Assembly: GCA_963971405.1 (NCBI GenBank)
Contig: OZ020485.1
Location: 7,626,001-7,690,000, forward strand
Source of the DNA: Psococerastis gibbosa
Lineage: Eukaryota > Arthropoda > Insecta > Psocodea > Psocidae
DNA: 64,000 nt
Reading direction: 5' to 3'
Shown here: in pieces, positions 9,201 through 19,092 of the stretch
Layout: every line of letters begins with the position of its first letter
Numbering within the stretch: the first letter of the stretch is position 1
Program-made: the position numbers and the translations under genes
The notes under the pieces: generated by a model
Told to the model about the DNA's origin: nothing
Databases searched by the model: none
What the model saw: the letters and a program-made list of their open reading frames with translations, nothing else

Positions 9201-11891
9201 AAGAACAGCAACATATAAGATAATTGTAAGATTATGGACGAAGGATGAACTTCACAAATTACAGGTACATTAGTATTTTTATTGATTATTTAAATTTAGA
9301 TCTACAATAGAATGTATAATAGTAGCTTGTGGTTCCAGTTTTATATTTTATACTGTATTTTACATTTAACATTTTGTTAGCTTTGTTATGCATGTAGGTA
9401 CATTTTTCATTATTCTTAGGTATAGCTACTAAAGTACCCTATAAACTAGTTCGTACTTCGTAGATAGTAAAAAAAGTAATTATAAGTGTTAGGTAGGTAC
9501 ATTATACAATAGATATTGAGTGCTACCCCCGCACGCCTCTGGCTTGAGGAGAAAAAAATTGTTATTATTGTTTCTATTTTTATTACTATTACATATACAT
9601 ACATGTGCATATTTGTACATATGCAAGACATGTAGCGTAGTGGTACGGACTTTCACCCGAAAGGTTGTTGTTCGAGTCCCACACTGGCTAAATTTTCAGG
9701 CCATGCTTCGGCGGGCATGTAAAGCAGGCGGTCCCAGGCCTTTGTAGCTGAGTGTAAGAGAGGGCTTTATAGCCCTAACTCCACTAGGTTGGATTAGTAA
9801 TAGAAACAACAAAAAGTCCTTATATATTTATTACTTCTACTTATATACATATATATAAATATACGTATACATATATAAATATACATATATATATATATAC
9901 ATATACATATATACAAATTTACATATACATATATATACATAAAAATCTACATATACTGCAGTATATTACCTCTAGGTCGATTATTTCACGTGGGTTAGGA
10001 GCGTTGGGGATTTCTTTCGCATCCGGAATTCGAACTCCGTCCTTATTTAGCTCAGCTTCAATGTACCGCAATTTGCGTTCCATTTCATCGCAACGCCTCA
10101 CTTCACCAACAAACTTCCGCTGGAACGCGCTCACTTCTTCATTTAGCTACAACAAATTAATTGAGTGAAATTAATGTGCATAACTATTGGTACAATATGT
10201 GCATATCGTATGCTATAATACGAAGACCATGACTTCATGGTCAATATGAGTTGCCTATTTTCAAATTGGTCTATCTCCGTTTAATCTTACTTTATAGGAG
10301 AGGTAGGAAACCGATTCTATCTCAATTCCATATCCCCCTTAACTCATAATATCTCGTATCTGTACTTGGATAGGATAAGTCATGCTTTCGCATGTTATAT
10401 TGCGTCAATGGTAAGCTTGTCTCAACTTGTCCATTATCGCTTGTAGCCGGTTGTATAGGTTGATATCGAGAACGTATACCAGTTTGCCAATGACAAGGGC
10501 GGATTTTAGGGGGGGGGGGGTCAGGTCACTAGATAACAATGGATTTACAGTGGGAATTAAAAATAATTATGTTTTTTAATGTTATAATCCACTGAACCTG
10601 ACTGCTGACCCCCCCCCCCTAAATTGGCCCCTGGCCAATGGCCAAAAATTCATACGGAGACAATACAATAATAATAATAATAATGTCCGAAATCCATGAG
10701 GTCGTTGGCATTGGACAGGAGACCTATGGGCCACTAGAAGTAGGCCTGAGTCTATAAAAAGTCTTTAAATAAATAACTACCTAACTCACAATAAATTAAT
10801 ATGTGGGAGCCATGTTCGTTATTGCTGGCACGTGATCACAATGGCAGGCGCTGATTGGCTGAGGTGTAGCTAGAACGTTTCGATATAAGGAAAAGGATGG
10901 AGATAAATTTCTTAAAAACCTTAGAGAAACATTTAACATGGGAGAAAAATATTTTTGACGCCAAAGTGTTCTGTCTACCGATACCTACCTTTAAACAAGG
11001 AATCCAATTCAATCAAAACTCTTATTCGAAAAAAATGGAGCAAGATGGAGGAAATAAGCAACTCATATACAGTAGACTATAATATTATACATCATTCGTA
11101 TTTCAGCTATTTAATATAATTAATCTATTCAGTACCAGAGCTGGGCGCTACGATAGCTTGAATTGAATTGAATTGAAAACGACTATATTGATTAAATACA
11201 AAACAAAAGGCGAACAATAAGACTATAAAGTCTTCTTGTCATGCTAACCTTAAAAACAAACATATTGTATTAATATATAGATGCTTAAAATAAAAATAAA
11301 AATAATAGCTTGTGATATTTTCGAGTTTAGCCATAAGCAAAAGATAGGATTCATTATCACTCTCACACTATCTTACAGCGGTCAATTAAGAATATAAATG
11401 AAGAGAAATCTTTCCAAATTGTTGGAAAAAAACATGAGGTGATAGCATGGACGGATAAAGGAGGGAGGCAGAGGGCGGTAGCTGGTAGCGGTAGTAAATT
11501 TATTGTAAGTTAATTTACTACGCTCTGATTTAATTTAATTTTCTTCCTATTTTGACCCCCCCCCCCACAAATGGGCTGAATCCGTCCCTGGGTGATAGCT
11601 AATTAATTAATTTCTTGGCTCACAATGACTATATATTATCACCTCCTAAATAGTATTTAAGCATTGATAAATAAATAAAAAATACATTTGTTTACAAAGA
11701 AGATAATCTAAAAAGAAGAAGCAGACGACGCATTCCTGAAACGGAACTAAATTCATAGATTTTCATAGACTTACATCTCTGAATTGCACGACTCCTTTTT
11801 CGCCCAGCATGGACACCGAAGAATACGCAGCCTCTGGTTGTATGAACAGCTGGCACAAGACCATACACTCACTCCGAAACATGTCCCCCAT
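6203..11891 (-). CDS. V-type proton ATPase 116 kDa subunit a, first four coding exons (partial)
   Basis: Minus-strand exons 11891-11775, 10146-9970, 6636-6508 and 6264-6203 join in frame through GT-AG introns. They encode about 161 residues of the cytosolic N-terminal half of the V0 a subunit, the stator arm and proton half-channel protein of the vacuolar ATPase. Family landmarks are MFRSE...[62 protein letters not shown] and [13 protein letters not shown]. The first three exons end in phase 0 and the fourth in phase 2 (after GG), as expected before the conserved LGFVAGVI segment. The membrane domain lies beyond the window. [10 protein letters not shown] and [13 protein letters not shown] fit the insect a2/a4-like isoforms better than a1, from memory. 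Introns are about 1.6, 3.3 and 0.24 kb, the two large ones filled with transposons. Confidence 0.93.
6508..6636 (-). CDS. V-ATPase subunit a, coding exon 3
   Basis: Forty-three codons between acceptor TCTAG and donor GTATTG. Encodes [20 protein letters not shown] and then [20 protein letters not shown], the coiled-coil segment that contacts the peripheral stalk. Phase 0 at both ends. Confidence 0.93.
6784..7480. repeat. Dispersed repeat, family shared with 19091-19922
   Basis: Shares, in the same order as 19091-19922, ATTGAGATRGCGACCAATG, CCTGAGCCTAAAACCACC, TCGATTTTAGGAAACRCTC, TTATCCGATTTTGAT, ACAAGATGGCGGCCGATTG and GTCGGCATTGTGGTTCG. It contains a (TA)n microsatellite. The 82-codon plus-strand frame at 7191 ([13 protein letters not shown]) lies wholly inside the repeat; the copy at 19.5 kb does not keep it open, so it is probably not a gene. 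No terminal repeats were seen. Confidence 0.7.
7481..9625. other. V-ATPase intron 3: G/C-run repeats, no gene
   Basis: Contains G- or C-run repeats at 7670-7690, 8090-8200 (a small element with an AGATCCGCACCTG end) and 8600-8640, and a segment at 8335-8470 (TCATGCTTTCTTACGG, then TCCGAAATCCATGG) that recurs in the other intron at 10350-10740. The frame at 8232 reads through this repeat. Nothing supports a gene between 8660 and 9600. Confidence 0.5.
9626..9835 (+). mobile_element. tRNA-derived SINE, copy 1
   Basis: The head has a box A-like TAGCGTAGTGG and a box B-like TTCGAGTCC (one change from consensus), followed by GTGTAAGAGAGGGCTTTATAG and a 3' end AATAGAAACAAC-AAAAAGTCCTTAT running into (ATTT)n-like DNA. 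Three other copies occur at 17812, 30975 (5'-truncated) and 62340 (minus). Confidence 0.8.
9970..10146 (-). CDS. V-ATPase subunit a, coding exon 2
   Basis: Fifty-nine codons between acceptor TTGTAG and donor GTAATA. Encodes [20 protein letters not shown], then [13 protein letters not shown], and ends PREIIDLE. This is the most conserved part of the N-terminal domain and continues the RD|LN junction exactly. Phase 0 on both sides. Confidence 0.95.
10494..10633. mobile_element. 140-bp hAT-like MITE with G-run/C-run interior
   Basis: Ends CAAGGGCGGATTTTAGG and CCTAAATTGGCCCCTG are inverted repeats. Flanks GCCAATGA (10486-10493) and GCCAATGG (10634-10641) are a 7/8 target duplication. Lies in V-ATPase intron 1-2 region. 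Confidence 0.75.
11163..11260 (-). mobile_element. LINE 3' tail fragment
   Basis: Reverse complement of the tail at 34069-34272: TTAGCATGA, AGACTTTATAGTCTTATTGT, TCGCCTTTTG and a terminal (ATTTC/AATTC)n-like repeat. Only the 3' end is present, as expected from target-primed reverse transcription that stopped early. Confidence 0.7.
11446..11590. mobile_element. 145-bp hAT-like MITE
   Basis: Ends CATGGACGGAT and ATCCGTCCCTG, flanked by the exact 8-bp duplication GGTGATAG (11438-11445 and 11591-11598). Interior ends in a 10-base C run. Inside V-ATPase intron 1. Confidence 0.85.
11775..11891 (-). CDS. V-ATPase subunit a, coding exon 1
   Basis: Thirty-nine codons from ATG at 11891, starting [20 protein letters not shown] and ending VVQFRD, closed by the donor GTAAGT at 11774-11769. 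The start matches the conserved family N terminus. The ATG is preceded by a plausible acceptor (CTTTTATAG, exon edge at 11911), implying 20 nt of 5'UTR in this exon. A second in-frame Met at codon 4 is less likely as start. Confidence 0.93.
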
Positions 11892-12047
11892 GTTTGAGCA
11901 GTCGTATAGCTCTATAAAAGACAATATAGAAAAGGGCGTAGTAAATATTGTATAATGACACTTCATCCATCACAACACTGTTTATTGCTTTCCTATTTAT
12001 TTGTGTAGGCCTATAAGGAAAGCGATGGTCGAAACTTTCGATTTCGT

Positions 12048-12398
12048 TTAAGGGCAAACCGGAGTCGCCGATATTCCATTTCTGTGCAAACTTTAATTTC
12101 TCATGAAATATGGAACGCAGAACAATGAAAAAATGCTGAATGGAAAGAAGAATTTTTTCTCCAAATTTTGATACATAGTATGTTGCAATCATCAATACCA
12201 ATCGGCTAAAGTTAGTGAACTTGAGTTCATCAACTGTGGCGAATTGGGGTTAGTTATAGCCACATACTATGCATCAAAATTAGGAGGAAAAATTCTTCTT
12301 GCCATTCAGCATTTTTTCATTGTTCTGCGTTCCATATTTCATGAGAAATTGAAGTTTGAACAGAAAATGGAATATCGGAGACTCCAGTTTGCCCTTAA
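12048..12398. mobile_element. Foldback element, family TTAAGGGCAAACCGGAGTC, copy 1
   Basis: Two inverted arms of about 150 bp (AGTCGCCGATATTCCATTTC left, its reverse complement right) around a short centre. The arms include TCTCATGAAATATGGAACGC and TTGATACATAGTATGT. It interrupts a copy of the AGGAAAGC...TGTCTGTTCGTC dispersed repeat, pieces of which are on both sides. The 81- and 110-codon frames here are read from the arms and are not genes. It lies 157 bp upstream of the V-ATPase start codon. Confidence 0.85.
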
Positions 12399-13000
12399 AG
12401 CTCCCAGGAAACAAAAAAAAAAAAAATGGTCTAGGGATGATTTGTTTGTCTGTTCGTCAATTTGTGGGCAAACTACTCAGTGGGTTTGAATGAGATTTAG
12501 CACGTAGGTTCACAAAAACCATACCTTTCGAAACTTTTTTTATTTTGACTCAATTTTGGGGGGTTTTACCGTCAAAAAATTCCAACCTACTATCCAGTAT
12601 TTGTGTTATAGGCCTATGTCTGTAGTCTTCGTACTTTAAGCATAATTTTTGGGCGTATTGTCATGTAGGTTCCCTTCCACGCATCACTGTATCGGATATG
12701 TTGTATGGTGAGTTACAATACTACAATACAATTAAGTATGCCTACGAATGGAATAGCCTATTTAATAATAATAATAATAATTCGTTTAATTCATTGAATA
12801 AACAATAGTGAAAATTACAATATTTGTAGACGGTGCCTAATGCCATTTAGGCGAGTAGGAATCACCTAGTAGTATAGTCTACAGCTGATGTTTGAATGTC
12901 CGAACAAATGTTTTAAACAATATTATCAAGTTGTAAGAATTATAAAAGTTATGTAGGTCCAAAAATGTACTAATATACAAAATGATTTAGAAGGACTTAC
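12399..13000. repeat. Dispersed repeat (TGTCTGTTCGTCAATTTGTG family) and unannotated DNA
   Basis: 12399-12600 is the right part of the repeat interrupted by the foldback. It reads TCTGTTCGTCAATTTGTGGG, CAAACTACTCAGTGGG, TAGGTTCACAAAAACCATAC, as at 15105, 23705, 56640 and 61200 (minus). The rest holds a short ATA microsatellite and nothing else recognisable. Confidence 0.65.
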
Positions 13001-13130
13001 CGCGTCGGGGAAAAGCTCAGTATGATTACTAAGTAACGTGAAAGAGCGATCACAAGACTAAATTTGTTATCTGTTATCGGGAGAACCACGTGGGGCGCAA
13101 CTGCAGGCGGGTCATCACGGTATATACAGT
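13001..13130 (-). other. Probable 5'UTR exon and promoter-proximal region of the V-ATPase a gene
   Basis: A clean donor (CGACGCG|GTAAGT, 13000-12995 on the minus strand) lies 1.1 kb upstream of the first coding exon, which itself has a usable acceptor at 11912. The sequence above the donor is locally GC-richer than its surroundings (CCGCCTGCAGTTGCGCCCCA). The upper limit is uncertain. This is inference from splice-site quality and position only. Confidence 0.35.
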
Positions 13131-13392
13131 ACTTAAATACGATAACTGCGGAACCAACAGCTCATTGTCGCGACTGTCGGAGGAGCACAGCAGAAAATCA
13201 CCTGCCGACAGCATGGGCGGGGCTTCCCGACAGGGCCGTCTCAGTATTGTCATTGAATATATAACACTTATATATTCAATGGTATTGTATAGTCTACATA
13301 GAAATGTGGGTACCAGCCTTAGGCCTTCGGGGGAGGGTGAGGGGAAATCACTTTAAAAGAATGCATAGGCGTCCAGCAGTTTATTATGAGAT

Positions 13393-14079
13393 CAGTGGCA
13401 TAGCTGGGTCCGGACTTCCCCCCCCCTCCCCAATTGAGCAAAACAGCAAATTTTCCCGATATTTATTTTAAACAATTTCTCGGGGGGACCCCGTTTCCAG
13501 TTTTGTTAATAAAGTTATTGTACACAAATAAACATTTGTTTTGCCGGCAAACTATTTCTGGTCTATCTTTTACAAAACATTCCGCGGGGTAGCCCCTGGG
13601 CCCCCCTTGTTAGCTGTAATATTCTTTACATGAAGAATATAAACATAACTGCTTTCAAAGTGCGTAAATTCCACTATTTTAGGCCTATTCTTTTTCAATA
13701 TACTTCCCCCGGGGGAGACCCCAGGGCCCCCTTTCTTGCAGTAGGTCTACTATTCTTCGGCTGTAGAACCTAATCATTATTACTATTACTATATTACAAG
13801 ACGTATACACATCAAAATATGTACAAAACTCCACAATTTCAGGCCTCTTTTTTTTCAAAAATCTTCCCCGGGGGAGACCCCCGGGCCCCTCTTCGGTCTC
13901 CCGGCCCCTCGGGTGGTGAAATTAAGATTACACCCCTAATTAGATGAAACGTCCATGAGAACGGAAAATGAAACACCACCCCATTCGGAAACCTATCGTA
14001 ACCGGGCATACTTTATGCATTGTTGCATGTTGCTTGTAAACTGGACACCCCCCTAAAAATATTTTTGGCTACGCCGCTG
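13393..14079. mobile_element. Non-autonomous hAT-like element, 687 bp
   Basis: Ends CAGTGGCATAGCTGGG and TTTTTGGCTACGCCGCTG, flanked by the exact 8-bp duplication TATGAGAT (13385-13392 and 14080-14087). The interior repeats a unit of roughly 110-150 bp with GGGGAGACCCCNGGGCCCC and AGGCCTATT/AGGCCTCTT phrases, like the family at 4988 although the ends differ. No transposase. Confidence 0.85.
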
Positions 14080-14320
14080 TATGAGATGCCCATGCTGTTC
14101 AAAGGGTCCCAAAACCTATTTGAACTCAACTCTCTAATTAATAAGACCTTTAGAAATGTCTCGGTAAGAAATATGTTCGAATGCATAACGGCAGTGGGCA
14201 GTAGTCGTTACCGAAACAATTCTAAGGGTGATGGACACGGCCTTATACGTTGAAAAGATGGGTGGCTCTGTAATATAACTAAAAAAACAAGGTAATGGAA
14301 ATTCCCCAGAGGGACACGTT

Positions 14321-14354
14321 GTGTTGAGAGCGAGCAAATCCTCGCTCTCAACAC
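14321..14354. repeat. Perfect 14-bp inverted repeat hairpin
   Basis: GTGTTGAGAGCGAG and its exact reverse complement separated by 6 bases, followed by a CAA microsatellite. Downstream at 14440-14480 lies ACTGAAGATGTTGACGAAAC, a phrase type found at the ends of some retroelements. The overlapping frames of 77-121 codons show no conserved domain. Confidence 0.6.
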
Positions 14355-14659
14355 AACAACAACAACAACAACGTCCAGGTATAAAGGTCAGTGCGCAGCC
14401 CCCTACCCAGTCACTCGCTACGGAGCCACGGAGCCACCACACCACTGAAGATGTTGACGAAACGTTTGGAAGTTCACTTTCAATTCGACCACGGCCCATC
14501 AGCCCGGATTCAACTGGTTCTTCATTTGACTCCGGCCGTGAAAGCCTTTGCAGTTACATTAAAATTTTCCCCTTCAATAAAAATTCCCCCACCTAAAATA
14601 CTAGTTGAAAATATGATCGGGGGGGGGGGGGGGTCCTCAAATCTGTCATATAACTGACA

Positions 14660-15104
14660 AAAAATTACATCTATATATTACGTGTAATAAGGGTAAGCAT
14701 GCAGGGCAGAAATTACATCCAGTACCTGTTTAAAATGTCCCTTCAAAATATAGTATATGATATTATATACTGTACAATATAGTATAAGACAAGTGTGGGT
14801 TTTATATTTTTAGGGTTTCATAGGCATCAGCCATCAGGTATGCATCAATGCAGTTTTTAGCCGAGCAATTCCAAATTTTCTAGCGCAGGATAGCATTTTA
14901 CGCTGACCAGAAAAGTTGTAAGTCTATACATATACTGTATATCATTGCGTAATAATCGTCTTAGCTTTAGTGAAACACTGAATAATGTCTGCTTACAGCG
15001 GGGTCTGTATTAGCTGTGAGCTCTTACAAGTGACGATTGCAATTGCTCGGTGTGTAGACTACAAAAGATTCACTGAGACTAATTTTTTCTTTTCTATTTA
15101 TACA
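14660..15104. other. No recognisable feature
   Basis: AT-rich unique-looking sequence after a 13-base G run at 14620. I see no frame, RNA gene or repeat that I can support. Confidence 0.4.
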
Positions 15105-15660
15105 TAAGGAAAGCTTTGTGATGGTTGAAATATTCTACTTTGGGATTTCAGTGGATTTACAGAGGTCCCAGGAACCAAAAAAAGTGGATTTTACGAAATA
15201 TCTGTCTGTCTGTTCGTCAATTTGTGGGCAAACTACCAAATGGATTTTGATGAAATTCGGCATTTGTGGGTTTCCAAAAATCATACATTGGGAAAATTTT
15301 TTAAATTTGGGGCTAACTCAATTTTGGAAGGTTTCACCATAAAAAAACCGCTAAAAAAATGTTTTCTCAAAAACGGCTCCAACGATTTTCATTAAATTGA
15401 CATACCTGTATAATGTAGTTGTCATTAATTTTAACAATTGGTAGTAGGGCCTAGGTCGCTTGCCCCTTGGTTTTGGGGGTAAAAAAATAAAAATATTCAA
15501 TTTTCATGAAAAAGTACCTATTAAAAAAATAATTTTGCGGCGGACCCTTTCTATCGTTGCTTTCGAACTTGAGGTACATGTTACAGGTGTTAATTAGAGT
15601 AACAAAACCGAATATAGGTTGCTTTCGCAAACAAAGATTTGGTTTTGTACAAAACATTAT
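15105..15660 (+). repeat. Dispersed repeat (AAGGAAAGCTTTGTGATGGT family), fairly complete copy
   Basis: Begins AAGGAAAGCTTTGTGATGGT and runs through GGTCCCAGGAACC, TCTGTTCGTCAATTTGTGGG, TGAAATTCGGCATTTGTGGG, AACGGCTCCAACGATTT, GGTCGCTTGCCCCTTGGTTT to TTTGGTTTTGTACAAAACA. Parallel copies at 23705 and 56640, an inverted one at 61140-61560 and a partial one at 12399 share this order. No terminal repeats or coding frame; class unknown. Confidence 0.75.
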
Positions 15661-16449
15661 TTTTTTAAAAAATTGATGGTTAATTCATGCCTTAATGCAT
15701 TTTTAATTACATGATTACTGTTGTGTAATGAATGTGGGCCTATTGATCTGCCCGTTCTAGACAATGTAATCGTCCCATCAGTCCCGTATAACCAGATGAG
15801 GGGCAGCATTTTGACATTAAACCAGATAGGATTGAATTTTCCAAATGTACGCCGAATTTTCACATATAGGCCTACTATAGGTTCGCAGCCCACCCCGAAA
15901 TAAAATCCAGGTTACTGGTCCCATCGATCAATTCAGTGCTTTGGGATAGGGCATTTCGAGGCAACCGAAATTTAACCCTAAGAAATATCATAATATTTAT
16001 CTCGCTACATATATAGGCTTGATTTCGGGGGGGGGGGGGGTGTCCAACAATTTTTTTAACGTAATTTATTACTGAATTGATGGATAAATTCTTCAAACCA
16101 TACAGGTTTACATACATCAATTTATTTCGGGCTGGGGGGGGGGGGTCCAGACCCTATGGAACACCCCCTGGGCACGGCCCTGGGCTTACCTACGAATTTG
16201 ATAAATAGGAAAGCTAGTTCAAGTAAACTTGGACCTGTTCCTGAAATAGTATTAAAGAAAGCCATAGTCTCATTTCATAAATCCTGAGAGCTAAGGCTTT
16301 AATTTCAAATAAGGTACCTATTTATGCTGTCACATTTTAAGCTTAAATTAATCCCTAAATATCTCATCGTTTCATAATTCGAGGCAATTATTCACATTTT
16401 TACATACATTTATACGGTATCTGATTACTACAAGTAACATTGTTTAGAT
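15661..16449. repeat. Degenerate dispersed repeats with G runs
   Basis: Includes GTGCTTTGGGATAGGG (also at 31294), two G runs near 16030 and 16135, a CCCTGGGCACGGCCCTGGG end resembling hAT termini, and GGAAAGCTAGTTCAAGTAAA, a diverged relative of the 25275 and 57241 repeats. No gene. Confidence 0.45.
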
Positions 16450-17125
16450 CAGGGGTTCCCAAACTTTTATGTTCGTGGACCACTAGATTATTTTATGATT
16501 TTCCGTGAACCACCATGGCTGTGACAGGAAAATTGTCAAATTCTAGGACCAAGATCTAGAAGTACAATTAGGCTACGTGCTAGCGACTTCGATGGATAGG
16601 TGGTAGCGTGCTTGTACAATACTTGTGCGAGTATCTACACACATTGCGGTCGGAGACGTATCGCAACTCGACACAAGTACCAATCAGGTGACTTAGGCGG
16701 GGTTTCCACATACGTCAATCGTCAATGAAAATTATGAAATTGAAGGTTTAGCAGACATTAAAGACATACTAAAAATTCTGCTACCACGTCAAAACCGTAT
16801 TTCTCATTGACGATTGACGTATGTGGAAACCCCGCCTTAGTGAGGCGATCGAAGAGGTTAATCGGATACATTCATTAAAAATTTTTAATGCGATTTAACC
16901 TTTTATTAAAAATAAAAGAAAAATAATAACATTTGATTAAATATTTATGGGACTGGTATAGTGGTATCGGTTGGATTCGGTAGTTGAGTGCCAAGACTTG
17001 CTGTATTTTACTTCAAATTTCCAATAACTCAGCTGTTTTATTTTCTTATTTCGCTCCGTGGGCCACTTGATATATGTGTGTGGACCCCCGGGGATCCGCG
17101 GACCACTGGTTGGGAACCAGCACTG
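16450..17125. mobile_element. Non-autonomous hAT element with CAGGGGTTCCCAAAC ends
   Basis: The left end CAGGGGTTCCCAAACTTTT and right end GGTTGGGAACCAGCACTG are of the type widespread in hAT elements. Flanks GTTTAGAT (16442-16449) and GTTTAAGAT (17126-17134) are a target duplication with one added base. A smaller foldback (16692-16840) is nested inside. No transposase frame. Confidence 0.8.
16692..16840. mobile_element. Foldback MITE nested in the hAT element
   Basis: Inverted ends GGCGGGGTTTCCACATACGT and reverse complement at 16819-16838, with a centre containing TAGCAGACATT and CTACCACGTC. The end and internal phrases are shared with the foldbacks at 18705, 29821 and 31574. Confidence 0.85.
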
Positions 17126-17376
17126 GTTTAAGATGCTAACAGATGATGCAATATCTTAGTCCAAAATGGAAGGTTGCCTAAGAGCTGACGCTGAACGCAA
17201 CCTTGGAAGCTAAAGTTCAATTGACTTAAATTGCATTAGGTCATTGTCAATTTGTAACCGGCCACCTACGGAATACGGAAAGTATAGGCTTGCTAGTTGT
17301 GATTATTTGGTTGTCTATTTAGTAAATATACAATAGTACATACTGTATATATTAGGCTCGAACCAAGAGGCTCAGG

Positions 17377-17558
17377 CACTGGCGTAGGTGGGATTTGACT
17401 TGGTGGGGGGGGGGGTGAGGAAGTTTATTTCAATGTTTATTTTTTGCCTTTACCTTAATAGAAACTTTACGCTTTAAAATTTCATTTTTTTTTCCATTTT
17501 CATTTTCTACAGTTCGTTGAGAAGGGGCCTTTTATGGGCCATTTTATGAGCCATGCCT
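17377..17558. mobile_element. 182-bp hAT-like MITE
   Basis: Starts CACTGGCGTAGG with a G run after it. Flanked by the exact 8-bp duplication GGCTCAGG (17369-17376 and 17559-17566). The right end (GAGCCATGCCT) pairs poorly with the left, so the family call rests on the duplication. Confidence 0.6.
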
Positions 17559-17811
17559 GGCTCAGGTCAACTCTGAACATACATGTATGTTTATTATCTA
17601 TAACAATAGTTCCATAATTTTAATTTCGACTTCGATGACAATGCGTGCTTGCACATACTGTATGCGAGTCTCTACACGCCATGCTATCAGAGACGTGTCG
17701 CAACTCAACACTGGTTCTAATTAAACCTGCAGAGGCAAACTGAAGAGGTCAATTGGATACATTCATTAAATGCTTTGTCTACGACTTATCTTAGAACCTG
17801 GTCAGGACTCA

Positions 17812-18025
17812 GGACATGTAGAGTAGTGGTGAAGGCTCCAACTTTCACCCGAAAGGTTGTTGGTTCGAGTCCCACACTTGCTGCATTTTCTGGCCATGCT
17901 TCTCGGAGGGCATGTCAAGCAGATGATCTTCCTAGTTGAGTGTAAGAGAGGGCTTTATAACCGCAACTCCGCTAGGTTGGCTTAGTAATAGAACAAAAAG
18001 TCAATATTTATTTATTTATTGATTT
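17812..18025 (+). mobile_element. tRNA-derived SINE, copy 2 (most complete)
   Basis: Box A-like TAGAGTAGTGG and a perfect box B GGTTCGAGTCC, then GTGTAAGAGAGGGCTTTATA, CCGCTAGGTTGGCTTAGTAA and a tail AACAAAAAGTC plus (TTTA)n. A different decayed tRNA-like element lies in reverse at 18060-18180 (GGAACTCGAACCTGG). Confidence 0.85.
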
Positions 18026-18227
18026 GATTTAAAACCAATCAAACTAGTAATTACACCTCTTATCACTTCGAGCCATGCATCTAACCTGGGATAAAATATT
18101 ATAGCCCGATTGGAACTCGAACCTGGTTCACCCGGATGGCATACGACCATACAATACTACCTACCATAGTCAAGCAAAGTAGGCCTAACTATGCTTTAAA
18201 CTTATAAACATATATATCTATACTTAC

Positions 18228-18362
18228 TTTACTTTATCCAACGCCCGAACGTGGTAGTTCAACCATTCGTCGCCGAGCTTCCCAATAGCGGTTCACCAAG
18301 TCATCGTTCGGGTAGGTGAGAGCCGTGCAGTCCCTCAGGTGGTCTTCGTCCATTCTTCCACC
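18228..18362 (-). mobile_element. 3' end of a non-LTR retrotransposon with C-terminal zinc knuckle
   Basis: Nearly identical to 33200-33345. On the minus strand it encodes the end of the polyprotein (GGRMDEDHLRDCTALTYPND) and stops just before an ATAAAGTAAAG-type tail. 5'-truncated. Confidence 0.75.
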
Positions 18363-18704
18363 TTATATATCTATACATATTATAAACTTATAAACTTTTT
18401 ACAATTACTATATAGGCTATGGCATTTCAGCGGGCCTACCATGGGGATTATTAGGGAGATTCATCTACCTATGGCGCCCATTCCATCGACCGGCTAGGGC
18501 TAGGGCTTATTATTGATGTCTGCTACCAGCTTATAACTTAATTTATAATAGATAAGTTAAGTATAAACATAATAGTCTCCTTAAAACAAAACAAACGTCA
18601 ATGACAAAATCAAATATGATGTAAAATCGCCAGTGGGAGAGCCACCTAATGTGCCCATCAATTTTACATGCAACTGTACGATACATTTTCTGTGATTTAA
18701 GACT

Positions 18705-19092
18705 TAGGTGCCCATTCCACCGACCGGCTAGGGCTATTTACAAAAACAGTGACGTGGTAGCAGACATTCAAGACTTAGGTGGCGTTTCCACCGACCTCGC
18801 ATTGCAGAATGCAAATGGCATTGACGGAAATTAGAATTTTTCTTTTTATAGAAATCGATTAAAATGTTTGTACTTAACATATCCCATGACGCCATTTTTT
18901 AATTTTAGTTTGTTTGTTTGTGATTTTACTGTATGATCATTGATCAATTTTAACTATGGCATAGAGGAAAATAAACATTTCCGTCAATTCTGCAATGCGA
19001 GGTCGGTGGAAACCCCGCCTATGGCTTGAATGTCTGCTACCACGTCACTGTTTTTGTAAATAGCCCTAGCCGCTCGGTGGAATGGGCACCTA
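18705..19092. mobile_element. Foldback element, family GTGCCCATTCCACCGACC, copy 1
   Basis: Arms of about 130 bp (TAGGTGCCCATTCCACCGAC, ACGTGGTAGCAGACATTCAA, CACCGACCTCGCATTGCAGA) repeated in reverse at 18980-19092. The centre includes a (TTTG)n tract. A second copy is at 29821-30214, and a lone end lies at 18470-18515. The 61- and 62-codon frames come from the arms. Confidence 0.85.

Noticed and set aside
12244-12489. 81- and 110-codon frames resembling each other on opposite strands
   Set aside because: They are the two inverted arms of a foldback element.
14440-14480. Hammerhead-ribozyme-like core CTGAAGA...GAAAC
   Set aside because: The stem that should join the two core boxes does not pair at the first position and the flanking stems are not evident.
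14321-14657. Plus-strand frame with poly-Gln and Ser/Thr-rich text
   Set aside because: Three overlapping frames are open, one through a CAA microsatellite and hairpin; no conserved domain.
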